From contig NZ_CP141048.1 in NCBI RefSeq assembly GCF_034627025.1, positions 3,546,001-3,610,000 of the forward strand: a stretch of 64,000 nt of DNA. The letters are read 5' to 3'. The notes below the pieces were generated by a model. It worked only from the letters and a program-made list of their open reading frames with translations. It had not been told where the DNA came from and searched no databases. Of this stretch, positions 45,479 through 53,790 are shown one piece after another. The stretch is from Microvirga lotononidis. Its GTDB lineage: Bacteria; Pseudomonadota; Alphaproteobacteria; Rhizobiales; Beijerinckiaceae. The translations under genes were made by a program, and so were the position numbers. How positions within the stretch are numbered: position 1 is the stretch's first letter; every line of letters starts with the position of its first letter.

Positions 45479-46456
45479 ATGGCTTTTCTGTTCAGGCGCC
45501 TGGGCTTCTATCTCGCGGCCTTTCTCGCAGCGGCGACCGTCAATTTCTTCCTGCCCCGGCTCATGCCCGGCAACCCGATCGAGATCATGTTCTCGAGCGC
45601 GGGCAGCGATCTCTCGGCTGAGAACCTCGAAGCCCTGAAGCTCACCTTCGGCTTCGTCGAGGGGCCGCTCTGGCAGCAATACCTGACCTACCTGCACAGC
45701 GTGTTCACCGGCGATCTCGGCCGGTCCATCAAATATTTTCCGCTGCCTGTGACGGAGCTCCTCGGTCGCGCCCTCATCTGGACCGTCGGCCTCATGGGAA
45801 CCGCGACGCTCATCAGCTTCACCCTGGGCACGGTCCTCGGCATCATGGCGGCTTGGAGGCGCGGGAGCACCTTCGACGTGATCTTCTCCGTCGGCGCCAT
45901 CATGGCGACATCCATGCCGGCCATGGTCCTTTCCCTGGTGGCTCTGTTCTTCTTCGGCTTCGAGCTCAACTGGTTCCCAACCGGCTACGCGGCCGACCCG
46001 GCGCTCGATCCGGCCTTCTCGTGGCCTTATGTGTCCAGCGTCATCCGGCACGGGATCCTGCCGGTCCTGACCTTGTCGATCGTGCTGACCGGCGGCTTCC
46101 TTGTGACCATGCGCAACAACATGATCAATCTTTTGGGAGAGGACTACATCGTCATGGCCCGGGCCAAGGGTCTCTCCGACCGGCGCGTGATGTTCTGGTA
46201 TGCGGCGCGCAACGCGCTTCTGCCAACTGTGAGCAGCCTCGCCATCGCCATCGGGACGGTGCTCGGCGGCTCTCTTGTGACAGAGGTCGTGTTCAACTAT
46301 CCGGGGCTCGGCAACACGCTCTATCAGGCGATCCTGGCGCGCGACTATCCCGTGATCCAGGGACAGCTGCTGATCATGACGCTTGCCATGCTCACGGCCA
46401 ACTTCATCGTGGACGTCAGCTACGTGCTGCTCGATCCGCGGCTGCGGAGGGCCTGA
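45479..46456 (+). CDS. Dipeptide-type ABC transporter permease (DppB-like), cluster C
   Basis: The ATG at 45479 follows TTGAGGTTTCG and gives 325 residues; the open frame further upstream is not supported. The start RRLGFYLAAFLAAATVNFFL with PRLMPGNPIEIMF is a variant of the DppB N-terminus. The EAA loop is DYIVMARAKGLSDRRVMFWY; GGSLVTEVVFNYPGLGNTLY and the end NFIVDVSYVLLDPRLRRA are conserved. Six helices are visible. It forms the channel with the following DppC-like protein. Confidence 0.93.
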   Translation: MAFLFRRLGFYLAAFLAAATVNFFLPRLMPGNPIEIMFSSAGSDLSAENLEALKLTFGFVEGPLWQQYLTYLHSVFTGDLGRSIKYFPLPVTELLGRALIWTVGLMGTATLISFTLGTVLGIMAAWRRGSTFDVIFSVGAIMATSMPAMVLSLVALFFFGFELNWFPTGYAADPALDPAFSWPYVSSVIRHGILPVLTLSIVLTGGFLVTMRNNMINLLGEDYIVMARAKGLSDRRVMFWYAARNALLPTVSSLAIAIGTVLGGSLVTEVVFNYPGLGNTLYQAILARDYPVIQGQLLIMTLAMLTANFIVDVSYVLLDPRLRRA

Positions 46457-46457
46457 C

Positions 46458-47348
46458 ATGGGGGCGGTTCTGAGAAGCCTCGCGCACAACAGGAAGGCTC
46501 TGGCCGGCCTCGTCATCGTGGCTGTTATCGTGGCGCTGGCGATCGCGGCGCCCTGGCTGACCGAATTCGATCCGGCCCGGCGCGTCGGCCGTCCCCATCA
46601 GCCGCCGAGCTGGGACCATTGGCTCGGAACGACGCGCATCGGCCAGGACGTGTTCGCCCGCCTCCTGTACGGGGCCCGCACATCGCTCGCCGTCGGCTTC
46701 GGGTCCGGCCTGCTAATCACGGCGGTCGGAACCATCCTCGGCATCGTGGCGGGATACCGGGGAGGGCGCATTGATGAAGTAATCAGCTTCTTCACAAATA
46801 TGGTGCTCGTGGTTCCGAACCTGCCGCTTCTCCTGGTGCTCGCGGCCTTCATCGGACAGGCGAGCCCCTGGGTGATCGCGCTCATCCTCGGGGCCACGTC
46901 CTGGGCCTGGGGCGCCCGCGTCACGCGCGCCGAGACCCTGTCGGTCAAGCAGAAGGACTTCGTGAAATCGGCTGAGATGTTGGGCGAGCCCTCTTGGCGC
47001 ATCATGATGTTCGAGATTTTTCCGAACGTGATCTCCATCGTGGGGATCAACTTCGTGGGCAGTGTCATCTTCGCGGTCATCACAGAGGCGACCCTCGAGT
47101 TCCTCGGACTCGGTGATCCCAAGACGGTCTCCTGGGGCATGATGCTGTTCAATGCGCAGAACGCCTCCGCCCTTCAGGTGGGCGCCTGGTGGGACATCCT
47201 GAGCCCGTGCTTCGCCCTCATCTCCCTGGGGGCGGGCCTGTCGCTCCTGAATTTCGCCGTCGACGAGATCGCCAACCCGCGCCTGCGCACGGGCAATACT
47301 CTGTCGCGCTGGTCGCTGCTCATGCGGCGCGGGGAGGGCCGCCTATGA
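46458..47348 (+). CDS. Dipeptide-type ABC transporter permease (DppC-like), cluster C
   Basis: The 296-residue protein starts one base after the previous stop codon. DppC features are HWLGTTRIGQDVFARLLYGA, VVPNLPLLLVLAAFIGQASP, the EAA-type stretch LSVKQKDFVKSAEMLGEPSW and EATLEFLGLGDPKTVSWGMM. Compared with cluster A the FPD motif is replaced by NMVLVVPNLP, as in OppC-like proteins for larger or sugar-containing ligands. It overlaps the following ATPase gene in ATGA. Confidence 0.93.
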   Translation: MGAVLRSLAHNRKALAGLVIVAVIVALAIAAPWLTEFDPARRVGRPHQPPSWDHWLGTTRIGQDVFARLLYGARTSLAVGFGSGLLITAVGTILGIVAGYRGGRIDEVISFFTNMVLVVPNLPLLLVLAAFIGQASPWVIALILGATSWAWGARVTRAETLSVKQKDFVKSAEMLGEPSWRIMMFEIFPNVISIVGINFVGSVIFAVITEATLEFLGLGDPKTVSWGMMLFNAQNASALQVGAWWDILSPCFALISLGAGLSLLNFAVDEIANPRLRTGNTLSRWSLLMRRGEGRL

Positions 47349-48166
47349 CCGTCAGTCCCCTGCTTTCGGTGCAGAACCTCACCATCGACTATATCGGCGC
47401 GCAGAGCGATTTCCGGGCTGTCGACGACGTCAGCTTCGACATCTCTCCCGGAGAGGTCTTCGGCCTCGCGGGCGAATCCGGTTGCGGCAAGAGCACGATC
47501 GCCTATGCGATCAACCGCCTGCACAAGCCGCCCGCGCTCATTCGGCAGGGCCGGATTTTCTTCGGGGGGCAGGACGTGCTCGACCTCGATGACCGTGCCC
47601 TGAGGGAGTTCCGCTGGCACAAGGTCGCCATGGTGTTCCAGAGCGCCATGAACTCGCTCAATCCAGTCCTGAGGGTGGAGGCGCAGTTTCACGACCTGCT
47701 GAAGCGGCATCGCCGCTATACGAAGGCGCAGTCGCGGGAGCGCGCGGCCGAGATGCTGCGGCTCGTCGACATTCCGCCCGAGCGCATGCGCGACTACCCG
47801 CATCAGTTCTCGGGCGGCATGCGCCAGCGCATCGTCATCGCCATCTGCATGGCGCTCGATCCGAAGCTCGTGGTGATGGACGAGCCGACGACCGCCCTCG
47901 ACGTGGTCGTCCAGCGTGAGATCCTGCAGAGAATCGACGAGTTGCGCCGCAGCCGCGGGTTCTCGGTTCTGTTCATTACCCACGATCTGGGTCTGATGGT
48001 GCAGTTCTGCGACCGGATCGGCATCATGCTGCGCGGGAAGCTTGTCGAGCAGGGCACTGCCGAACAGATCTATCACCGGCCGCAGCACGATTATACGAAG
48101 CAGCTCTGGGCCTCGTTCCCGTCGCTGCATGGTGATCCGATCAAGCTGGAGAGGGCATCGGGATGA
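47345..48166 (+). CDS. ABC transporter ATPase (DppD-like), cluster C
   Basis: The 273-residue protein has one ABC domain: Walker A GESGCGKST, signature FSGGMRQR, Walker B LVVMDEPTTALD and H-loop FITHDLG. It ends near PQHDYTKQLWASFPSLHGDP and lacks the longer cysteine-containing tail of oligopeptide ATPases. It starts in an ATGA overlap with the permease gene and overlaps the second ATPase gene. With the next protein it forms the heterodimer that drives the importer. Confidence 0.94.
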   Translation: MTVSPLLSVQNLTIDYIGAQSDFRAVDDVSFDISPGEVFGLAGESGCGKSTIAYAINRLHKPPALIRQGRIFFGGQDVLDLDDRALREFRWHKVAMVFQSAMNSLNPVLRVEAQFHDLLKRHRRYTKAQSRERAAEMLRLVDIPPERMRDYPHQFSGGMRQRIVIAICMALDPKLVVMDEPTTALDVVVQREILQRIDELRRSRGFSVLFITHDLGLMVQFCDRIGIMLRGKLVEQGTAEQIYHRPQHDYTKQLWASFPSLHGDPIKLERASG

Positions 48167-49071
48167 TGGACCAGGAGCCGATCATCGCGCTTGAGCGGGT
48201 CAGCAAGAGCTTCGGCCAGCGCGGCAAGGCCGTGCGGGCCGCGCACGACGTCTCGTTTGCGCTCCGCCCCGGCAGAACCGTCGCACTGGTGGGCGAATCC
48301 GGCAGCGGCAAGACCACCTGCGCGCGTCTCGTCATGCGCGAGTATCAGCCGGATGGCGGAAGGATCCTGTTTTGCGGCAGGGACTTGGACAGCACGGGAG
48401 CGGTCGGTCTCAAAGAGTACCGGCGCGCCGTCCAGATGATCTTTCAGGATCCCTTTTCGTCGCTCAATCCGGCCCATACGGTGGACTTCATCCTCCGCCG
48501 TCCGCTCGCGCTCGGCCAGCTGCATCTCAAGGGCAGGGCGGTGGATGACACGATCGCAGATCTTCTGCGCCGCGTGGAGCTCGATCCCGGCGCCGTCACA
48601 CGCAAGCACCCGCATGAGCTCTCCGGCGGGCAACGCCAGCGCATCAATATCGCCCGGACCCTGGCCATGGGTGCCCGAGTGATCGTCGCCGACGAGCCTA
48701 CCTCGATGCTGGACGTCTCAGTGCGCCTGGGCGTCCTGAACCTGCTCAACGAGATGAAGCGGGACCTCGGCGTCGCGCTGCTCTACATCACGCACGACCT
48801 GGCGACGGCCCGCTACGTGGCCGACGACATCCTCGTGATGTATGCGGGCCAGATCGTCGAATGGGGTGATGTCCACCGGGTGCTAGCTGATCCGCGGCAT
48901 CCCTATACGCGCCTTCTCCTGTCGGCCGTGCCCGATCCGGAGGTCCGTTTCGATAATCCGGGTTCACGGCTGGATCCGCGCGCCGTGGAGGCGATCCGCC
49001 GAGAGGCGCGGCATCTGCAGGATCGCGTGGTCGAAGTCGGCCCGAACCATTTCACCCGGCACGCCGCCTGA
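48163..49071 (+). CDS. ABC transporter ATPase (DppF-like), cluster C
   Basis: The 302-residue protein has Walker A GESGSGKTT, signature LSGGQRQR, Walker B VIVADEPTSMLD and H-loop ITHDLA. FQDPFSSLNPAHTV is the Q-loop region of oligopeptide ATPases. The C-terminus PYTRLLLSAVPDPEVRF is followed by a short tail. It is the last gene of cluster C and is followed by a strong hairpin at 49112-49137. Confidence 0.94.
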   Translation: MMDQEPIIALERVSKSFGQRGKAVRAAHDVSFALRPGRTVALVGESGSGKTTCARLVMREYQPDGGRILFCGRDLDSTGAVGLKEYRRAVQMIFQDPFSSLNPAHTVDFILRRPLALGQLHLKGRAVDDTIADLLRRVELDPGAVTRKHPHELSGGQRQRINIARTLAMGARVIVADEPTSMLDVSVRLGVLNLLNEMKRDLGVALLYITHDLATARYVADDILVMYAGQIVEWGDVHRVLADPRHPYTRLLLSAVPDPEVRFDNPGSRLDPRAVEAIRREARHLQDRVVEVGPNHFTRHAA

Positions 49072-49111
49072 GGTTCGACCGGCGCGACCTCCCAATCTGA
49101 AGGCCCGAGAG

Positions 49112-49137
49112 CGGCAAGCCCGCACGCGGGCTCGCCG
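49112..49137. terminator. Bidirectional hairpin between convergent genes
   Basis: AGCCCGC (49117-49123) pairs with GCGGGCT (49126-49132), extended by CGGC (49112-49115) with GCCG (49134-49137) after one mismatch. It lies between the end of the plus-strand ATPase gene and the end of the minus-strand SelA-like gene and may end both transcripts. Confidence 0.6.
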
Positions 49138-49157
49138 GCCCAGCATTAGCCGTGTGA

Positions 49158-50357
49158 TCAGTCGGGCCAGCGCAGGATGGCCTGCGAGGAGCGGTTGCGG
49201 CGCCCTTCGAGAGGCGTCGCAATGATCTCGTTGGACTGACGGGCCTTCTCCAGCTCCTCGACGAGACGCTCAGCCACGACGGTTTCCTGGCCCGGATGAA
49301 GATTGCACGGGTCGAGATAGAAATAGCCGTGCTCGACCTCGTGGTCGCGGACGATGATCGGCGTGCGCCCCGATGCGAGGGCGTCGGCGAGATCCCAGGC
49401 AGTGATGTGCGCGCCCTTGGGCTCGATGGCAACCTTCAGGCGGTCGAGTGGGTTGTTGGTCGGATCGGCCTCGCGGATCGGCGTCACACCCGGGCGCCCG
49501 GCAAGGGTCTGTTCCCAGAGTTCCAGATACCGCGTCTCACGCTCGCGGATGCCCGCATGGTCGCGTTTCTCCCAGGCTTCGAGGGCCGCGATGGTGCCAA
49601 GAATGCCTTCCTTGCCGACCTTCATGCCGCGGCCGATACCCATGTTCTGCATGTAGGTGGCGCGCACAAGCTCTGTGCGGCCGGCCACGATGCCGCCGGT
49701 GAGACCGCCGAGGAACTTGTGGGAGGAGTAGAGTGCAATGTCGGCCCCGGTGGCGAGGAACCCCTTCAGGTCGTATTCGGAGGCCGCGTCAACAATCACC
49801 GGAACGCCCCGGGCATGGCAGACGTCGACGAATTCCTTCAGCGGGATCAGGCCGTACTGCACCGTGTGGTGCGAGACCACGTAGACCGCGGCGGCCGTCC
49901 GCTCATTGATGGCGCCATCGAGCTGATAGCCGTATGCCGAGGTCGCCTGGCCGACCGGGACGACCTTCGCGCCCGCGAGGCGGACGCCCTGCTCGACGGG
50001 CGCCCCGTAGCTGACCATGTGGCCGGTCATCAGCAGCACTTCGTTCTTGAGTCCCTGCGTGTCGGGGAGCCGCTCGACGGCGGCCAGGTCGCAGCCGGTC
50101 ATGGCGCCCGCGACGGCGAGCGTGATCGCCGCCGAGCAGGATGCCGTGACGAAGCCCGCTTCGGTGCCGCACAGGCGCGCGATGACGCGGCTCGCCTTCT
50201 TCTGCAGATCCCCGATCTCGACAAATTGCGGAAGGATCGCCGATACGGCCGCGACGGCTTCCGGCACGACGATGGATGCTCCGAGCGACGTCATGGTGCC
50301 TGACACGTTGATGATGGGGCGAAGGCCAAGCTCGGGGCGGATGTCTTTCTGGGTCAT
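49158..50357 (-). CDS. PLP-dependent SelA-like enzyme (D-glucosaminate-6-phosphate ammonia-lyase/DgaE group)
   Basis: From the ATG at 50357 the protein has 399 residues. The fold-type I PLP features are [60 protein letters not shown] with the cofactor aspartate, and [20 protein letters not shown] with the Schiff-base lysine. The group is called SelA-like by sequence but includes sugar-acid ammonia-lyases and other beta-eliminating enzymes. A dihydroorotase-like deacetylase of the type often encoded beside such enzymes is found at 53787, in the same cluster. The operon is divergent from the IclR regulator. A substrate with an amino group released after deacetylation is likely; the exact compound is unknown. 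Confidence 0.82.
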   Translation of the reverse strand: MTQKDIRPELGLRPIINVSGTMTSLGASIVVPEAVAAVSAILPQFVEIGDLQKKASRVIARLCGTEAGFVTASCSAAITLAVAGAMTGCDLAAVERLPDTQGLKNEVLLMTGHMVSYGAPVEQGVRLAGAKVVPVGQATSAYGYQLDGAINERTAAAVYVVSHHTVQYGLIPLKEFVDVCHARGVPVIVDAASEYDLKGFLATGADIALYSSHKFLGGLTGGIVAGRTELVRATYMQNMGIGRGMKVGKEGILGTIAALEAWEKRDHAGIRERETRYLELWEQTLAGRPGVTPIREADPTNNPLDRLKVAIEPKGAHITAWDLADALASGRTPIIVRDHEVEHGYFYLDPCNLHPGQETVVAERLVEELEKARQSNEIIATPLEGRRNRSSQAILRWPD

Positions 50358-50386
50358 GGGGCTCAATGTCTCGATATTTTATGTTG

Positions 50387-50406
50387 TGGAAACGGGGTAT
50401 ATTCCA
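50387..50406. promoter_or_regulatory. Candidate IclR operator in divergent region
   Basis: TGGAA (50387-50391) and TTCCA (50402-50406) form an inverted repeat with a 10-base spacer. It lies between the SelA-like gene and the divergent IclR-family gene. IclR-type proteins often bind palindromes of the TGGAA-TTCCA kind. The match is short and may be chance. Confidence 0.45.
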
Positions 50407-50484
50407 TTACTGAGGAAGTGTGTTGAAGGCTGCTGCCGGTCGCGAAGGTGGGCCGCAATTTCTGAAGATCCGGGAGAAGGTCCA

Positions 50485-51291
50485 GTGGACACCAAGTTTC
50501 CTGAAGTCGCCAATAGCGTCACGCCCGAAAAGCGCAGCCGCGGCGCCCGCGTGAGTGGCATCGACCGTGCCCTGCAGATCCTCGATTTTCTGCAGGCCGA
50601 GATGAAGCCAGCCGGTGCCTATGCGGTGGCCAAGGCGATCGGAGCGCCGCTCTCGACGGTCTACGTGATCATCGAGGATCTTGTCGAGAAGAGCCTCCTG
50701 CAGCGGCGGAGTGACGGTACGGTCTGGCTTGGGCCGCGCCTTTATCACTACGGCCTGGCCTACGCGGAATCCCTCGATTTTCTGAACGTCGCCACGCACG
50801 AGATGCAGGACCTGTGCCGGGAGGTGGAGGAAACCATTCAGATCTGCGGCCGGGACGGGGACCATATGGTCGTCATGGCCATGGCGGACGGTCCCGGGCA
50901 TTTCCGCGTCACGTCCAAGGTCGGCTCGCGCGTGCCCCTGAACTGGACGGCTTCGGGACGACTTCTCCTCGGTCATCTTCCTGACAGGGAGCGGCTGGAG
51001 GTCTTCCGTCACGCCTCGAAGGTATCGCCCACGGGGCGCGCCAACACGAACCCTGAGGCCTTGTCCGACGCTTCGGCGGCGGCCCTGCGTGAGCGCCTGT
51101 CGATCCAGATCAACGAGTCGGACTTTTCCGTCGCCTGCATCGCATCGCCGATCTGCCAGCCTTCGGGCGAGTGCGTCGCGACAATCTCCATCGTACTGCC
51201 TGAGCACCGGGTCGTGCAGGACCGTGACCGCTACACCAATGCCGTGCGCATGGCGGCCGAGAGGATCGAAGCGACGCTGGGCTGGCGCTGA
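50485..51291 (+). CDS. IclR-family transcriptional regulator
   Basis: The GTG at 50485 follows GGAGAAGG, an excellent ribosome binding site, and gives 268 residues. The N-terminal helix-turn-helix reads SGIDRALQILDFLQAEMKPA, AYAVAKAIGAPLSTVYVIIE and DLVEKSLLQRRSDGTVWLGP. The effector domain follows with VEETIQICGRDGDHMVVMAM, VPLNWTASGRLLLGHLPDRE, ESDFSVACIASPI and CVATISIVLPEHRV. This is the usual IclR layout. It is divergent from the SelA-like gene and convergent with the RidA end of the importer operon, so it probably controls cluster D. Confidence 0.93.
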   Translation: MDTKFPEVANSVTPEKRSRGARVSGIDRALQILDFLQAEMKPAGAYAVAKAIGAPLSTVYVIIEDLVEKSLLQRRSDGTVWLGPRLYHYGLAYAESLDFLNVATHEMQDLCREVEETIQICGRDGDHMVVMAMADGPGHFRVTSKVGSRVPLNWTASGRLLLGHLPDRERLEVFRHASKVSPTGRANTNPEALSDASAAALRERLSIQINESDFSVACIASPICQPSGECVATISIVLPEHRVVQDRDRYTNAVRMAAERIEATLGWR

Positions 51292-51311
51292 GCGCGGCAT
51301 GCAGGGGAGCC

Positions 51312-51800
51312 TCATTCCTCGATCGCGACGATGGCTTCGATCTCGACTGTGATGTTGTTTGGCAGGGACCCGAAGCCAACGGCGGAGCGGGCGTGGCGCC
51401 CGGCCTCTCCGAACACAGCCATCATGAGATCGGAGCATCCGTTGATTACCTTCGGATGCTCGCCGAAATCGGGCGCGGCGTTCACCATGCCGAGGAGCTT
51501 CACCACGCGCTTGACCCGCGACAGGTCGCCCAGCGCGTCCTGCATGACGGCGAGGAGGTTGATGCCCGTAAGCTTGGCGTGCTCATAGGCCTCTTCCGCG
51601 CCGACGTTGAGGCCGACCTTGCCCGTGTGAAGATACCCGTTTGCTTCCTGCGGCCCCTGGCCCGACAGGAACAGGAGATTGCCTTCCTGGACATGTGTCA
51701 CGAAATTGGCGATCGGGTTCGGAGCCTTGGGCAGCGCAATGCCCAGTTCCTTCAGGCGTTCGTAAGGATTGGACGCAGTCAGATATCGAACTTGGTTCAC
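51312..51800 (-). CDS. RidA/YjgF/YER057c/UK114-family protein
   Basis: The 162-residue protein shows the RidA family features NLLFLSGQGPQEANGYLHTG, AEEAYEHAKLTGINLLAVMQ and the end ARSAVGFGSLPNNITVEIEA. The usual final R-x-x-V-x-x-x-x-L-P with a nearby glutamate is present in ARSAVGFGSLP. RidA proteins deaminate reactive enamine/imine products of PLP enzymes. This fits the SelA-like PLP enzyme of the same cluster: RidA may hydrolyse the enamine it forms. It is the last gene of the operon and overlaps the ATPase gene in ATGA. Confidence 0.9.
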   Translation of the reverse strand: MNQVRYLTASNPYERLKELGIALPKAPNPIANFVTHVQEGNLLFLSGQGPQEANGYLHTGKVGLNVGAEEAYEHAKLTGINLLAVMQDALGDLSRVKRVVKLLGMVNAAPDFGEHPKVINGCSDLMMAVFGEAGRHARSAVGFGSLPNNITVEIEAIVAIEE

Positions 51801-52780
51801 AATGTCAGTCCTTGGGAAATCACTTCAGGATCGCCGTGGCGGATACAGGCGACGTGATGGTCGGAGCCGACGTCCTCCAAAGGCGGGACGATCTCGGCGC
51901 AGGCCTCGACGGCATAGCGGCAGCGTGTGCGGAACACGCAGCCGGACGGGGGATTGAGGGGGCTCGGAATGTCGCCCTTCAGGACGATCCGCTGGCGGCT
52001 GGCCGCCGGATCCGGCAATGGAGCAGCCGAGAGCAGCGCCTGGGTGTAGGGATGGCGCGGCATCGCGTAGATCTCGCGGCTCGGCCCGCGTTCCATGACC
52101 CGTCCGAGATACATCACCACGACCTCGTCGCAGAGATACTCCACCACCGACAGGTCGTGCGCGATGAAGAGCATTGTCAGGCCGAAGTCCTGCTGCAGGT
52201 CCTGGATCAGATTGAGGACTTGGGCCTGCACCGACACGTCGAGGGCCGAGACCGGCTCGTCTGCCACGATGAAGTCGGGCTCTACCGCCAGGGCGCGGGC
52301 GATGCCGATGCGCTGGCGCTGGCCGCCAGAAAATTCGTGCGGGTAGCGTCGCGCTGCATCTGGGTTGAGACCTACCCGCTGGAGAAGCTCGGCGATCCGG
52401 TCCCGTCGCGCGGTGCCGCGGACAGGTCGGTGTATGTCGAGGGCCTCTCCGATGATCTGATCGATGCGAAGGCGCGGATTGAGGCTCGAATAGGGGTCCT
52501 GGAAGATGATCTGGAGCCTGCTGCGATAGGCCCGCATTTCCCGCTCGGACAGCGTGCGCAGATCGACGCCGTCGAACACGATCCTCCCGTCGTTGGGCTC
52601 GACGAGGCGGAGCGTGCAGCGGCCGGCCGTGGTCTTTCCCGATCCGGATTCGCCCACGAGGCCGACGATCGTCCCGCGCTTCACGTCGAAGCTGACGCCG
52701 TCGACCGCCTTGACGGTGCCGTTGCGGGTCTGGAACTGCTTGGTGAGTCCTTGGACGCTCAGGAGGGTTTCGCTGATCAT
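51797..52780 (-). CDS. ABC transporter ATPase (DppF-like), cluster D
   Basis: The ATG at 52780 overlaps the preceding stop (ATGA) and gives 327 residues. Walker A GESGSGKTT, Q-loop FQDPYSSLNPRLRI, signature FSGGQRQR, Walker B FIVADEPVSALD and H-loop FIAHDLS are present. The oligopeptide-type C-terminal tail SPLNPPSGCVFRTRCRYAVE contains the cysteines that in some relatives bind an iron-sulphur cluster. A frame extending to 52891 would overlap the DppD gene strongly and was not chosen. Confidence 0.94.
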   Translation of the reverse strand: MISETLLSVQGLTKQFQTRNGTVKAVDGVSFDVKRGTIVGLVGESGSGKTTAGRCTLRLVEPNDGRIVFDGVDLRTLSEREMRAYRSRLQIIFQDPYSSLNPRLRIDQIIGEALDIHRPVRGTARRDRIAELLQRVGLNPDAARRYPHEFSGGQRQRIGIARALAVEPDFIVADEPVSALDVSVQAQVLNLIQDLQQDFGLTMLFIAHDLSVVEYLCDEVVVMYLGRVMERGPSREIYAMPRHPYTQALLSAAPLPDPAASRQRIVLKGDIPSPLNPPSGCVFRTRCRYAVEACAEIVPPLEDVGSDHHVACIRHGDPEVISQGLTL

Positions 52781-53790
52781 AGGTCCTCGTGCCTCCAGCA
52801 TCGGCTCAGATGGGACGGGCCCGCCGCCATGAGCGGAGGCGCCTCGTCGCATTGTGGGATCCGGTAGGAGCAGCGCGGAGCGAAGCTGCATCCCGGAGGG
52901 AGCGCCGTCACGGGCGGCACGTTGCCCGGGATCGGGTTGAGGCGCAGCCGCTCGCCCGCAGCACCGCGGTCGCGTGAGGCGTTCGGGATGCAGGCGAGAA
53001 GACCGCGGGTGTAGGGATGCTTCTGGTGCGCGAAGAGACTCGCGACTGGGCTCTTCTCGACCACCCGGCCGGTATACATCACCACGACGTCATGGGCGAT
53101 CTCCGCCACCACGCCAAGATTGTGCGTGATGAACAGGATGCTCATGCCGATCTCGTGTTGCAGCCTGCGGAGCAGATCGAGGATCTGCGCCTGGATGGTC
53201 ACGTCGAGAGCCGTGGTCGGCTCGTCGGCGATCAGAAGATTGGGATTGCACGACAGGGCGAGCGCGATCATGACGCGCTGGCGCATGCCGCCCGACATTT
53301 GGTGCGGGTATTCGTCGAGCCTGCGGTCGGCCGCCGGGATCTCGACGAGCTCCAGCATCCGCTTGGCGCGCTGGCGGGCCTCGGCCGTCGAGAACGGCTC
53401 GTGCAGCCGGATCATCTCGACGATCTGGTCGCCGACCGTGTAGAGCGGGTTGAGGCTCGTCATTGGCTCCTGGAAGATCATGGCGATCTCCCGGCCGCGG
53501 ACCGCCCGCATCTTTCGCTCTGGCAGAGTCGCGATGTCGATGACTTGGCCCTGGCTCGTGCGGTAGAGGATGCTGCCTCCCACAATCCGGCCGGGCGGCG
53601 ACAGAAGGCGCATGATCGACAGGCTGGTGACGGATTTCCCCGAGCCGGATTCCCCGACGACCGCGAGCGTCTCGCCGCGTCTCACGTCGAAGCTCACGCC
53701 ATCGACCGACTTGGCGACCCGGCTGCCGAGCTCGAAGTGAGTGCGCAGGTCTGAGACCCTGAGCACGGTATCGTCGGGAAGCTCCGTCAT
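52777..53790 (-). CDS. ABC transporter ATPase (DppD-like), cluster D
   Basis: The ATG at 53790, in an ATGA overlap with the deacetylase gene, gives 337 residues. Walker A GESGSGKSV, Q-loop FQEPMTSLNPLYTV, signature MSGGMRQR, Walker B LLIADEPTTALD and H-loop FITHNLG are seen. The tail PVTALPPGCSFAPRCSYRIP contains the oligopeptide ATPase cysteines. Together with the DppF-like protein it powers the permeases at 55015-56819. Confidence 0.94.
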   Translation of the reverse strand: MTELPDDTVLRVSDLRTHFELGSRVAKSVDGVSFDVRRGETLAVVGESGSGKSVTSLSIMRLLSPPGRIVGGSILYRTSQGQVIDIATLPERKMRAVRGREIAMIFQEPMTSLNPLYTVGDQIVEMIRLHEPFSTAEARQRAKRMLELVEIPAADRRLDEYPHQMSGGMRQRVMIALALSCNPNLLIADEPTTALDVTIQAQILDLLRRLQHEIGMSILFITHNLGVVAEIAHDVVVMYTGRVVEKSPVASLFAHQKHPYTRGLLACIPNASRDRGAAGERLRLNPIPGNVPPVTALPPGCSFAPRCSYRIPQCDEAPPLMAAGPSHLSRCWRHEDL

